Under the pieces are notes generated by a model, which was not told the origin of the DNA, did no database searches, and was given only the letters and a program-made list of their open reading frames with translations. Positions 1-8,571 of a stretch of DNA of 28,084 nt are shown here, in pieces (the first letter of the stretch is position 1; the number at the start of each line of letters is the position of its first letter). The position numbers and the translations under genes are program-made. Origin of the DNA: an uncultured Pseudogracilibacillus sp. (GTDB taxonomy: Bacteria; Bacillota; Bacilli; Bacillales; Amphibacillaceae); the NCBI GenBank assembly GCA_937960785.1, contig CALGOZ010000152.1:1-28084 (forward strand), in the 5' to 3' direction.

Positions 1-37
1 GGTAAGTTGAAAGGATTTTATCCGTTAACTTACTCAT
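1..37 (-). CDS. 5' end of a truncated gene, product unknown
   Basis: An ATG at 37-35 on the minus strand is preceded by AGGAGAGG about six bases upstream, a good Bacillus ribosome binding site. It opens a frame reading MSKLTDKILSTY to the window edge. Twelve codons are too few to name a product. The gene lies downstream of the MFS gene and is separated from it by a minus-strand terminator, so it is probably its own transcription unit. Confidence 0.5.
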   Translation of the reverse strand, partial: MSKLTDKILSTY

Positions 38-177
38 TGGCAGCCTCTCCTAAGAAAGTTAAAATACCTTTTTAAAAAAGTTATTCACCAAGGCAAAACA
101 GCGTGAAAGATAAAGCAACTTTGGATCACAGCGCCAATGAAAGTTAGAAAAATAGCATACTTCCTTAAAAATAAGTA

Positions 178-218
178 TAAAAAACAGCATTCAGTTTAAC
201 TGAACATCGCCGTTTTGC
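178..218 (-). terminator. Rho-independent terminator downstream of the MFS gene
   Basis: Read on the minus strand, AAAAC-G-GC, a short bulge and TTCAGTT pair with AACTGAA, GC and GTTTT, and the run TTTTTTATA follows. It lies about 75 to 115 bases beyond the MFS stop codon and before the start of the truncated gene at the window edge. The stem has two small interruptions. Confidence 0.65.
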
Positions 219-293
219 TTCCTACACTTTATCTCGGTCTCGTATCGTATCGTCTACAAATAACGAGGTATTTGAGTGTTTAGGTCTTATTTT

Positions 294-1490
294 TTATACC
301 GCTTTTTCCGATTTAATTCGTCTCATGTAAAGGTGAAAAGCAATCGACGTAATAAAAACGAGACTTGCGCTAATCGCATACATTAAGCTAAAACTATAGG
401 AGGAACTGATCAATCCCCACACAAAGGCACCTAGTCCAATTCCTAAATCATATAGGACAAAAAAGGTTGACATCGCTTGACTCGTTCGTTTAATACCAGC
501 TCTTTGGACCGACAAGGTTTGAAAACCGGGCAAAATAGACCCATAACCTAAACCTATTACACTAGCAGCTAAAAGAAATATAAGCACACCCTCGGTTATA
601 CTTAATAAACCTAATCCAAGAGCAAATAAAATTAAACTAGGTAATAGTACAAAATGAGCGCCCCGTTCATCAAAAGCCCGCCCTAAATAAGGTCTAGATA
701 TAATCATAAGTAAAGCAAAAATGAGAAAGAAATAACTTGAAAAAGCACTAAGTCCGAGCGATTGTGCATATACCGGTACAAACGATAAAATACTTCCGTA
801 AGAAAAACCAACCATCCCACTCAAAATACCGATTGGTAATGCTTTAGTATCTAATAGATCTTCTAAACGTAACGTAGTAAAGGATGGCTTCTTTTTTGAT
901 TGCCTTTCTCCTGTTTCAACTAGAAAGGCAAATATTAAACTTATACCCATTAAAATACTTAGAATGAAAAATAAAAGTTGGAAAGATACGTTTTGGATTA
1001 GTAGCAAACCAATAAATGGACCAATTACAACTGCGATATTCATCGACATAGCAAAATATCCCATACCTTCTCCGCGACGGGAAGGAGGTACAATATTCGC
1101 AACGATGGCTCCTGTTACCGTCGTTACGATACCGAAGGAAATCCCATGGATAAAGCGAACGATCGCTAAGGCGATAAAATGGTGGACAAATAAGTAAGAA
1201 ACTGTCGTTAAAAAGTACGCGATAACGCTATAAATGAGCGTCCGTTTTTTTCCAAATACGTCGGTTATTTTTGCTGAAAAGGGCCGAATCACGATAGCGG
1301 AAAGTAACATAAATGTAACGACTAAGCCAGCCTTTGATTCTGATTCTTGTAATTCAGTCACAACATAGACTGGTAAGGTTGTAATTAACGTGTAAAAGAT
1401 TGTAAAGATAAGAAACTGAGTTAGTGAAATACTAACAAAGCTTTTCGTCCATATACGTGCTTCTTCTCGAACATTTTCTACTTGATTCAT
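294..1490 (-). CDS. MFS drug/metabolite exporter, 12 TM
   Basis: A 398-residue polytopic membrane protein of the major facilitator superfamily, acting in the cytoplasmic membrane as a proton-coupled exporter or transporter. About twelve hydrophobic segments alternate with short loops. The loop between TM2 and TM3 carries the MFS motif A variant SAKITDVFGKKR (about residues 72-83), and the TM4-TM5 region has RFIHGISFG and GPFIG, typical of the DHA1/YwoG-like exporters of Bacillus. The substrate cannot be read from sequence. The start is an ATG preceded by GAGGGACAGC. The gene is flanked by same-strand neighbours but has wide gaps on both sides, so it is probably transcribed alone. The family is secure, the substrate unknown. 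Confidence 0.88.
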   Translation of the reverse strand: MNQVENVREEARIWTKSFVSISLTQFLIFTIFYTLITTLPVYVVTELQESESKAGLVVTFMLLSAIVIRPFSAKITDVFGKKRTLIYSVIAYFLTTVSYLFVHHFIALAIVRFIHGISFGIVTTVTGAIVANIVPPSRRGEGMGYFAMSMNIAVVIGPFIGLLLIQNVSFQLLFFILSILMGISLIFAFLVETGERQSKKKPSFTTLRLEDLLDTKALPIGILSGMVGFSYGSILSFVPVYAQSLGLSAFSSYFFLIFALLMIISRPYLGRAFDERGAHFVLLPSLILFALGLGLLSITEGVLIFLLAASVIGLGYGSILPGFQTLSVQRAGIKRTSQAMSTFFVLYDLGIGLGAFVWGLISSSYSFSLMYAISASLVFITSIAFHLYMRRIKSEKAV

Positions 1491-1578
1491 GCTGTCCCTC
1501 TATTCTAAATGTAAAGTAGTAACAATACTATTATATCGTTAGTAGGAAGAAAGGGTTCAAGAAGAGTGCTTATCTTTA

Positions 1579-2373
1579 TTAGTCGTAATCGATAATGTTG
1601 CTCATTAAACGACTTAAATCATGGGCTACTTTATGGCGTGATTCATACACTTTATTAGTCCGTTTATGACTGTAGTTAATCTCGATATATTTTTTATATT
1701 GTTCATATGTTTGGACTAGCTTTTGTATACCTTTTGCTTGTTTTCCGTTCACTTTTTCATCGTTCTCTAGTCGTTGAACGACCGCTTCAGAATCGTAAAC
1801 AACGTGAACTTTTTTATATTCATTTGCGATCGCCCATTCGACTGCTCGAATTAAAGCGAACATTTCAGCCCCTAAACTATGTAAATGAATTACATCAAAA
1901 TCGAATATTATACCGCTATCTTTTGCGATAATCCGCTCGCTCTCCATGACGACAAAACCGTAACTGGCAAAGGCTCCATTTTGCATATAACTTCCGTCGA
2001 TAAAGATAAGTGGTGGCTTTTCCTTTTTCTTTATAGTTTTGCCTTGCAAATAAGCTCGAGCATTTTCGTACCCTTTTACACGTTTCATTTTTCCATTAGG
2101 ATAGTTTTTAATTTGTTGGAGTGCTTTTCCTTTATCTAAATATAATCCGGGATTATGTCCTCGTTTTACGACGTAATATACTTTATGTTTAGCATTAGTT
2201 TGCCGGTATTGCGCAAAATAGGCTTTAGCTTCTTTTAAGCCTCTTATTTTTTTCATTTTGCCGTAGGGAAACTGGTGAACTTGTGCTAGAGCTTGTTTAC
2301 TATTTTTATAGATTCCTGGCTTACGACCGTGCACTACGACGTAGTATGTACGATTATGTGTTTGTTTTTGCAC
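1579..2373 (-). CDS. RNase H family protein with two viroplasmin domains
   Basis: A 264-residue protein that should cleave the RNA strand of RNA-DNA hybrids. Two tandem caulimovirus viroplasmin (hybrid-binding) domains lie at about residues 9-55 and 66-110. Both contain YYVV, a GxxPG(I/L)Y turn and a (Y/F)PxGKMK(K/R) segment. A lysine-rich linker leads to a C-terminal RNase H fold. The four acidic catalytic positions appear intact: D126 in FIDGSY, E170 in GAEMFAL, D194 in VYDSEA and D252 in AHDLS. The start is a GTG preceded by AAAGGTGGG. It lies 61 bp downstream of the diguanylate cyclase gene on the same strand. One N-terminal domain is usual in this family, so the duplication is mildly unusual. 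It may act beside another RNase H encoded elsewhere. Confidence 0.88.
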   Translation of the reverse strand: MQKQTHNRTYYVVVHGRKPGIYKNSKQALAQVHQFPYGKMKKIRGLKEAKAYFAQYRQTNAKHKVYYVVKRGHNPGLYLDKGKALQQIKNYPNGKMKRVKGYENARAYLQGKTIKKKEKPPLIFIDGSYMQNGAFASYGFVVMESERIIAKDSGIIFDFDVIHLHSLGAEMFALIRAVEWAIANEYKKVHVVYDSEAVVQRLENDEKVNGKQAKGIQKLVQTYEQYKKYIEINYSHKRTNKVYESRHKVAHDLSRLMSNIIDYD

Positions 2374-2434
2374 GCAATCCCACCTTTAAGTAATAAATTT
2401 TGTTAGGAAAATATGTTGCGTTCTTAATTTTGCG

Positions 2435-4075
2435 CTACATTTCAAAAGCGATAATCGTGTTTCTACCTTGGGATTTTGCTTCGTATACAGCATCGTCTGC
2501 TTTTTTAATTAATGTTTCACGCTCTACTAAAGATGTCGGTATCGTCGTTGCAATACCGATACTTACTGTCACAAACTCATCCTCTTTATCTAAGGACCGC
2601 TTAATGCTTAAATTGCGAATTTTTCTCTGAATTTCTAAAGCTAATTGTTCCGCTTTCTTTAACGTATATGTCGGCAATACAATCACAAATTCTTCTCCAC
2701 CATAACGAGCGATGAGGGAATCTTTATGTTCGAGTAATCTTTCTAATGCTTGAGCAATTCGTATTAAACAGCGGTCCCCTTCTAAATGACCGAACGTATC
2801 ATTGTATTTTTTAAAATGGTCAATATCGATAAATATGAGGGAAATTGGTATCGACTGTTCATAACAGCGCTCCCATTGTTCTTGCAAATGTTCTTCAAAA
2901 AGACGACGGTTAGCGATGCCCGTTAGTCCATCAGTATTTGATAGCTGTTTTAGTAGACGTTTATTTCGATTGATTGATACAGCCATTTCATTGAATACTT
3001 CCATCATTTGTTGCAATTCCTTCGGGCTTGTTGCAAACTTTTCTGGGTTAAGTTGCGTGTTGTACGCTCCCTCTTTCATTCGATCAATACCGTGTAATAG
3101 ATAGTTAAACGGCTGAAGCAATGAATGTGTCACTGGTTGGAAAAGAACAAAGGCGATAATGATAATTAACATCGTCATAAGCGATAAAATAAATACCATT
3201 TGATTGTGCGGTGCGAGGACTTCTTTTGTCTCAATTTCATTAATTAAAATAAATTGTTTATCTAGTAAAGGACTAAAGACGCTATATAAGTCAACACCTT
3301 CTTTATTTTTGTATTCAAAAAAGCCTTCTTCTGCTTTTTGTATATCATGGAATAAAGTTCCATCAATTAATTCAGCCTCTCGTTCTGAACCAAACGTTAT
3401 GCTGGCATCTTTCGTAAGCTGGGATATAATTTCCCCATCCTTCGTCGCTAAAGTAATCTTACCCGTATCCCCTTGAATCATCTCACTTAAAATCTCATTA
3501 ATTCGGTCGAGATGAACAGCCGTCAATAATACTCCGTTAAAATCTCCCTCTTCTGTCTCAACCGGGGAAGCAAAAATAACAGCCTCTTCCCCAGTCGACA
3601 ATTTTTCAATAATTATATAAACAGACCGTTCTCCTTCCTCGGCAACTTTGAAGTAATCACGATCGCTAACATTTAATGACTCATCAGAAACAATCGTATC
3701 ATCTAAACCCGTATCGAGCCGGATATAGCCATCGCTATCGATATAGACTATCGAGTTTAGTTGATCATAATAATGATCGAAATAGTTGAATCTAGCTGCC
3801 ATCACTTCATAGTCTAATTCCTTTGTAACAGGAAAGCTTGAAAGCAACATGACTTCTTCTTCCCTATCTTTTGTCCAATTTTCTAACGTAGCTACTTGCA
3901 TCGACAAACTATAACGTAAACTATTTTTAATTTGGTCGGCTCTCATTTTCTTATCGACTGCACTATACGTAAGTAAATAAGTAAAACTTGTTAAAAACAC
4001 TATTACGATTACCCAAAAGAAAAAGCGGGTAATTATTCCTTCTAACCTTAGCTTACGATGGATAAAATGAATCAT
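2435..4075 (-). CDS. Membrane diguanylate cyclase (dCache-HAMP-GGDEF)
   Basis: A 546-residue sensor enzyme that should make cyclic di-GMP from two GTP. TM1 is at about residues 16-38. An extracytoplasmic double-Cache-like sensor of about 245 residues follows, with TM2 at 292-314, a HAMP-like linker to about 370 and a GGDEF domain from about 377 to the end. The active-site loop is GGEEF at 459-463, preceded by FIDIDHFKKYND, so metal and GTP binding look intact. The product-inhibition I-site (RxxD, four residues before the RYGGEEF segment) reads EHKD at 449-452 and so lacks its arginine; allosteric feedback by c-di-GMP is probably absent. No EAL domain is fused and no c-di-GMP effector lies next to it. 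The ligand of the sensor is unknown. Confidence 0.9.
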   Translation of the reverse strand: MIHFIHRKLRLEGIITRFFFWVIVIVFLTSFTYLLTYSAVDKKMRADQIKNSLRYSLSMQVATLENWTKDREEEVMLLSSFPVTKELDYEVMAARFNYFDHYYDQLNSIVYIDSDGYIRLDTGLDDTIVSDESLNVSDRDYFKVAEEGERSVYIIIEKLSTGEEAVIFASPVETEEGDFNGVLLTAVHLDRINEILSEMIQGDTGKITLATKDGEIISQLTKDASITFGSEREAELIDGTLFHDIQKAEEGFFEYKNKEGVDLYSVFSPLLDKQFILINEIETKEVLAPHNQMVFILSLMTMLIIIIAFVLFQPVTHSLLQPFNYLLHGIDRMKEGAYNTQLNPEKFATSPKELQQMMEVFNEMAVSINRNKRLLKQLSNTDGLTGIANRRLFEEHLQEQWERCYEQSIPISLIFIDIDHFKKYNDTFGHLEGDRCLIRIAQALERLLEHKDSLIARYGGEEFVIVLPTYTLKKAEQLALEIQRKIRNLSIKRSLDKEDEFVTVSIGIATTIPTSLVERETLIKKADDAVYEAKSQGRNTIIAFEM

Positions 4076-4182
4076 ATCATCACTTCCCAGTTACCGTTCA
4101 GGTTTCTTAATATAATCGCTAGTCTAGATCGATAAGAAAACATCGTCACAAGCGATTATAAGGCGCTTTTTAGAACTGGTTG

Positions 4183-6750
4183 TTACATCGTCCTTATATA
4201 GTCTTGCAACCACTTTTCTGCTTCTTCTTTCGTCGTAACTTGTTCATTTAACATGGCTACTTCTAAAGCTAATAAAATATCTTTATATATAGGGCCAGGT
4301 TGCACATTGTAACGTTTTAAATCTTCACCAGTTAGGAGTGGCCGTAACGAACGACGTTTTTTAACATATTTAAGTATACGGTCTTCATCCTCTAAGTTCA
4401 TCATCGTTAAGGCGAAAATAATTGCTTCATCGGATATATTTTTGAGAGCTAGTTGCAATTCGCCTATCGTTTTATATTGTTCGAAAGTAAGATGTTCGAC
4501 TTCTTTAATCGATTCGTACAACTTTCGCTTCTTCTTCGTTAGTAAAAAAGGGCCGATTGCATCGATTGAATTCGCGACATAAAAGGGGACCATAAAATAT
4601 AAAAACCATTTTGAAGTTTTCGGTAAATTAGAATGCTTATCTAACAAGGATTGTAGCTTACGGACGTAACGTAGAGCCAACTTGCTTGATGCTCTATTAT
4701 TCGTATATTGTTGCCAAAACTTTAGTTCATAAAGACGCTTAATCGAATTGTATACATTCTCCTCAATAAACATCCGCTTCACTTCATCGATAATACGTTT
4801 TGCAGATACTTCTTTCATTTGTTCAATCGAATGTAAGGCTAAGCTTTCTGTCTGTTCATCCATCCGAAAGCCAAAACGGATTTCAAATCGAACAGCACGT
4901 AAGATACGAGTTGGGTCTTCGACAAAACTTAAATTGTGCAACACTTTAATCGAGCGCTTATATAAATCGTTTTGTCCTGAGAAAGGATCGACTAGCTTAC
5001 CAAAATGATTTTCGTGTAAAGCTATTGCCATAGCATTAATCGTGAAGTCTCGACGATACAAGTCCTCCTGTAAAGTCGATCCTTCCACATCAGGTAACGA
5101 AGCAGGACGTTCATAGTACTCTAGGCGAGAAGAAGCTAAATCAACTTCTAAATTAGAAGGATGAGTCCACGTCGCTGTACCAAAATCTTCGTGAGTCGTC
5201 AACGCTCCACCATACCTCTGTTGTAATTGCCTTGCTAAATGGATTGCATTTCCTTCTACGACTAAATCAATATCATCATTTTTCCGCTCTAATAAAATAT
5301 CGCGAACGATTCCGCCGATTAAATATACTTCTTCATCTATCTCTGTCGCCGTCTTACTCACTTGTTGTAAGATTGTCAGAATCTCTTCTGGTAATTGTCT
5401 TTTCATTTCTTCAGCGATATTATCTTTCAGTTCATTTACAGTACCATTTTGTTCAACATCGAGGGCTTGTTCGTGGATTTTTTCAATAATATTTGTTCGG
5501 GTGACGATCCCGACAACCTTTTCCCCTTCAACGACCGGTAATCGGCCGATATTGTTTTCAATTACAATATTTTGAATTTCTTCTAAAGTCGTTTCAGGTT
5601 CGATTGTAATAATATTCGTCGTCATATACGCTTTTACCGGGGCATGTCCTAAGCCATGGTGATTCGCCTTATCTAAATCTCGTCGTGTAATAATACCTAC
5701 TAACTTATCTTCAGCGACAATCGGGTATCCTGAATGACCGTAACGATACATTAATTTCCCCGCCTCTTCAATCGTTGTATCTGGTGTTAATGTCTTCACT
5801 GGGGAGGCCATTAAATCCTTTGCTGTTACGGCTGGCTGTAATGTGAGGTCGATTGATTGTTTTACCTGATTTACTACTTCATCGAGTTCACTACGTTTTA
5901 CCGTTGCTGAACCAGCGTGTTGATGTCCACCTCCGCCGAATTTTTTAAGAAGAGGTTGTAAATTAATCCGATCTGCTCTTGCCCGGCCGACAATATAAAC
6001 GTGGCGCTTCATTTTCACAATTGCAATCATCGCATCGGCACCCTTCATATCGAGGAGCTTTTCCGTTAATAAAGCTAACCCACCTTGAAAGGTATCCTGT
6101 TCATATGTCGTAAATACATATTCTAAACCATCGATTTCCTGGGACTCACAACGGACAAAGAGTTCATCGAGAAGGACTTGTTGCTCTTCTACAAGCGACT
6201 GTTCACTGAAGCGCTGTACCATTTCTAAGTTCATACCTTTTTCCATCAGAAACTTTACAACGTCAAAATCGCGAACTGTCGTCGTTTGATACGTGAAGTT
6301 ACCCGTATCTGTATATAACCCAAGACCAAAAATCGTCGCCTCAAAAGAATCGACTGGCAGAGAGCGTCGCTTGATTTCTTCTACTAAAAGAGTGATCGTT
6401 GCACCTACATCTTCAATAATTGCAACATCTGCTTCTACATCTCCCTCTCTTGGTGAATGGTGATCATACACGGTAATGTGCACGCTTTCACGGGGGAGCT
6501 TGCTAGCATAAGCTCCAATTCGTCTTAAGGAAGCCACATCGACCATAATGAGTTCGTCTACTTTTTCCCAATCGATGTCTCGATCCCTAACAAAGGAAAA
6601 CGTATCCCGATATATATTTAAAAATCGTTTCACTTGATCATTTTGTTTATCAGATAAAACGATCGTTGCTTCTGGATACAGCTTTTTTGCTGCGAGTAAT
6701 GATGCAAAAGCATCAAAGTCAGTATTTACGTGAGAGATAATTACTTGCAA
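4183..6750 (-). CDS. DHH/DHHA1-CBS-CBS-tRNA nucleotidyltransferase fusion
   Basis: An 855-residue three-module RNA enzyme. Residues 1-300 are a DHH/DHHA1 phosphoesterase (NrnA/GdpP type): HVNTDFDAF at 7-15, DHH at 96-98 and FGGGGHQHAG at 271-280, so the metal and substrate motifs are complete. Residues 310-425 are a CBS pair, usually an adenine-nucleotide sensor. From about 470 on is a class II nucleotidyltransferase: GGIVRD at 479-484, the DID pair at 493-495, RRDFTINAMAI and DPTRILRAVRFEIRFGF. The last module adds nucleotides to tRNA 3' ends; some bacilli and other lineages split CC-adding and A-adding between two enzymes, so this may be only one of them. The start is a TTG with AGGAGGAAG upstream. 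A perfect 13-bp inverted repeat lies just above the ribosome binding site. Confidence 0.92.
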   Translation of the reverse strand: MQVIISHVNTDFDAFASLLAAKKLYPEATIVLSDKQNDQVKRFLNIYRDTFSFVRDRDIDWEKVDELIMVDVASLRRIGAYASKLPRESVHITVYDHHSPREGDVEADVAIIEDVGATITLLVEEIKRRSLPVDSFEATIFGLGLYTDTGNFTYQTTTVRDFDVVKFLMEKGMNLEMVQRFSEQSLVEEQQVLLDELFVRCESQEIDGLEYVFTTYEQDTFQGGLALLTEKLLDMKGADAMIAIVKMKRHVYIVGRARADRINLQPLLKKFGGGGHQHAGSATVKRSELDEVVNQVKQSIDLTLQPAVTAKDLMASPVKTLTPDTTIEEAGKLMYRYGHSGYPIVAEDKLVGIITRRDLDKANHHGLGHAPVKAYMTTNIITIEPETTLEEIQNIVIENNIGRLPVVEGEKVVGIVTRTNIIEKIHEQALDVEQNGTVNELKDNIAEEMKRQLPEEILTILQQVSKTATEIDEEVYLIGGIVRDILLERKNDDIDLVVEGNAIHLARQLQQRYGGALTTHEDFGTATWTHPSNLEVDLASSRLEYYERPASLPDVEGSTLQEDLYRRDFTINAMAIALHENHFGKLVDPFSGQNDLYKRSIKVLHNLSFVEDPTRILRAVRFEIRFGFRMDEQTESLALHSIEQMKEVSAKRIIDEVKRMFIEENVYNSIKRLYELKFWQQYTNNRASSKLALRYVRKLQSLLDKHSNLPKTSKWFLYFMVPFYVANSIDAIGPFLLTKKKRKLYESIKEVEHLTFEQYKTIGELQLALKNISDEAIIFALTMMNLEDEDRILKYVKKRRSLRPLLTGEDLKRYNVQPGPIYKDILLALEVAMLNEQVTTKEEAEKWLQDYIRTM

Positions 6751-6774
6751 GTGAAACTTCCTCCTAATCAGTTT

Positions 6775-6835
6775 AACTTTTATACAAATATTACTATTTT
6801 CATATTATTATATTTCCCTATATTGTATAAAAGTT
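6775..6835. repeat. 13-bp perfect inverted repeat around a putative promoter
   Basis: AACTTTTATACAA at 6775-6787 is repeated in perfect inversion as TTGTATAAAAGTT at 6823-6835, with 35 A+T-rich bases between. A TATAAT on the minus strand lies inside the interval. The element sits about 25 bases above the TTG start of the nucleotidyltransferase fusion. It could be an operator pair, an mRNA leader hairpin or the ends of a tiny relic element. Confidence 0.6.
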
Positions 6836-6943
6836 CAATCTAATTTCCTTACTTTTCAAAACAATGTCACATTTACTATTAGATTACCAGTAATTACCAC
6901 AAATTACTAGTCAAAAGATAAGGGTTTCGTTCTATTTTATAAA

Positions 6944-6980
6944 TAAAAATGGCTTGAATTACTAAGTCATTCAAGCCATC
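6944..6980 (-). terminator. Rho-independent terminator, minus strand
   Basis: ATGGCTTGAAT at 6949-6959 and ATTCAAGCCAT at 6969-6979 form a perfect 11-bp stem with a 9-base loop. On the minus strand the stem is followed by TTTTTATTT. It is the first good terminator after the DUF302 gene, about 200 bases beyond its stop, and insulates the fusion gene from upstream transcription. Confidence 0.7.
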
Positions 6981-7184
6981 TATTCGTATTACTCACGGTT
7001 ATTTAATTGTATAGAAAATCTTCCCTTATTATGTCTATATAAGAAGGTTCGGACTATAAAATTGCATCACTCTTCATGATTAAGCTCGAACGTATAGGAG
7101 TTTAAAAGTAAATACGGATGTAAAGCAAAAACTTAAAAACATCTTCGCATTTACAATATATTTCGGAGCCGATTCATTTACCCT

Positions 7185-7574
7185 TTATTTTGAGCGATTT
7201 ACCGCTTCAATTAATCGTTCTTCGATAGTTTCTAAATACTTTTGGAGTTGGGAATCGTTTAAAGGTTGCATTAAAACTGTCGGACGAGGTAAACCGATAT
7301 GAGTTTTTCCTTCCTTTTCAAAAACGGTAATTTTACACGGTAAAAAATAAACTGCTTCTTCATTTTGTAAAAGGACTCGCTCGGCTTCCTTGGCGTTACA
7401 TACTTCTAAAACGTGATGATTTGAAGTTATTTCTGTCAAACCTTTATCGTGCAAGTTATTCGTAATGTTCGTCTCCCACAAAACAGAAAATTGAATCTCT
7501 TGTAACGATTCCTTTACTTGTTCAATTGCTTCTTCAACAGAATTTTCAGTAGTGACTGTATAATGAAATGTCAT
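7185..7574 (-). CDS. DUF302 domain protein
   Basis: A 129-residue soluble protein of the DUF302 family, whose biochemical function is not established. The fold's features run through the whole length: an N-terminal strand FHYTVTTENSVEEAI, the middle segment FSVLWETNI, a conserved-type motif VLEVCNAKEAERVL around residues 55-68 that carries a cysteine, and FLPCKITVFE around 77-86 carrying a second. Family members are short and often consist of this domain alone, so the length is normal. The ATG is preceded by GGAGAGAAAGT. The gene follows nadX on the same strand after 73 bases and could be cotranscribed with it, but nothing shows a functional tie. No membrane segment or signal peptide is visible. 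Confidence 0.8.
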   Translation of the reverse strand: MTFHYTVTTENSVEEAIEQVKESLQEIQFSVLWETNITNNLHDKGLTEITSNHHVLEVCNAKEAERVLLQNEEAVYFLPCKITVFEKEGKTHIGLPRPTVLMQPLNDSQLQKYLETIEERLIEAVNRSK

Positions 7575-7647
7575 ACTTTCTCTCCTCTACATTTTTATAT
7601 CCATTGTTAACATATTAAATGGATTACCTTCGTTTAACGAAAGGAGA

Positions 7648-8427
7648 TTAGCCAATTTGAACACGGTCGGAATGAGCAATGATACTTGATAATACGCTTA
7701 AAGCCGCGAGGTAACTCGTTTTTGGATTTCCTGGCATCGGTTCATTTTCCACTTGTAAAGAGAAGGTGCCAAATTCGCCGTTAGCTTCGATTGTATGCAC
7801 ATTTCGTTTTACTTGTGGATCGGCAATTAATCGAACATTTGTTTCCTTTGGACCAATTCCAGCTAATGAAAGGGCAATTGCTACGTTCATATTGCGTGGA
7901 TAGCGGGCAATTACATCTTTCGCTTTTCCTTCAAAAAGGACTTGTTCTTCTTTAACTTCTTCTGCACCTTGTAAAGAGTGAGCTGGTTTTCGTGTCGTTA
8001 ATGTAACTGATTTCAGTCCATCGGTAACCTTTGCAGATTGTAGTAAATCCAGTCCACCGACTGCTCCTGAAGGGATGTAAACTTTCGTTAACTTCTCTTC
8101 ACTTTTTTCCTTCAATTGTTGCCAAAAAACCTCGTCACTAAAGGCACCTATACTACTTACGATTAATGGTATGCCATGATCAATTACTTGTAGTGCATAT
8201 TGCCTTACCACTTCGATGGTAGCTACTTCTACGATAAGATCGAGATCAGATTTTAGAAGCTCCCCGACCGTTTTATAACTTGTTGCATTATATTGTTCAG
8301 CAATTTCCTTCGTTTTCTCATAATTGCGGGAGTAAATGGCGACAATTTTTTCGTTTCGATTGCTTTTATTTAATGTTTCTAACAAAAAAGTACCTATCGT
8401 GCCACAGCCCAACATACCAATCTTCAT
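7648..8427 (-). CDS. nadX: L-aspartate dehydrogenase
   Basis: A 259-residue NAD(P)-dependent L-aspartate dehydrogenase, which oxidises aspartate to iminoaspartate, the precursor that quinolinate synthase uses for NAD. The N-terminal Rossmann fold shows GCGTIG at residues 7-12, and the mid-protein segment IPSGAVGGLDLL is characteristic. The late motif KRNVHTIEANGEFG holds the histidine that is catalytic in the family, followed by the C-terminal NPKTSYLAALS. I place the start at the ATG 8427 because AAAGGTG lies six bases upstream; a GTG and an ATG just before it overlap that ribosome binding site. No nadA or nadC is adjacent, so the role in NAD synthesis rests on the family. A related amino acid dehydrogenase activity is the main alternative. 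Confidence 0.85.
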   Translation of the reverse strand: MKIGMLGCGTIGTFLLETLNKSNRNEKIVAIYSRNYEKTKEIAEQYNATSYKTVGELLKSDLDLIVEVATIEVVRQYALQVIDHGIPLIVSSIGAFSDEVFWQQLKEKSEEKLTKVYIPSGAVGGLDLLQSAKVTDGLKSVTLTTRKPAHSLQGAEEVKEEQVLFEGKAKDVIARYPRNMNVAIALSLAGIGPKETNVRLIADPQVKRNVHTIEANGEFGTFSLQVENEPMPGNPKTSYLAALSVLSSIIAHSDRVQIG

Positions 8428-8513
8428 CTGCATCACCTTTAAATCGTTATTGTGTACATTTCACCTTAAGCGACCGAAACGATGAAGTCAACTATGTTCA
8501 CTTAATTAGAACG

Positions 8514-8551
8514 AAAAGAAAAATAGACGGAAACATTAAGGTATTCCGTCT
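8514..8551 (-). terminator. Rho-independent terminator of the DUF2892 gene
   Basis: AGACGGAA at 8525-8532 pairs with TTCCGTCT at 8544-8551 around an 11-base loop. On the minus strand it is followed by ATTTTTCTTTT. It starts about 20 bases after the DUF2892 stop, which makes that gene monocistronic and separates it from nadX. Confidence 0.75.
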
Positions 8552-8571
8552 GTAAATTTAATGGACTGTTT

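Larger units (their letters stand above)
6751..7184. other. Intergenic region, 434 bp, very A+T rich
   Basis: No gene is supported here. It holds the ribosome binding site and leader of the DHH-CBS-nucleotidyltransferase gene, a 13-bp inverted repeat at 6775-6835 and a terminator-like hairpin at 6949-6979. The stretch 7000-7184 shows no recognisable coding or structural signal on either strand. Confidence 0.6.

Noticed and set aside
2..33. Inverted repeat GTAAGTT/AACTTAC with inner GGAT/ATCC at the left edge
   Set aside because: It lies in the first codons of the truncated minus-strand gene and has no T run; it is probably a by-product of coding sequence.
4150..4172. AAGCG/CGCTT hairpin with a T run on the plus strand
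   Set aside because: The stem is only five pairs and the T run faces the plus strand, where no gene ends; on the minus strand no T run follows.
7015..7184. Possible decayed gene in the gap before the DUF302 stop
   Set aside because: Translations on both strands are broken by many stops and show no recognisable motif.
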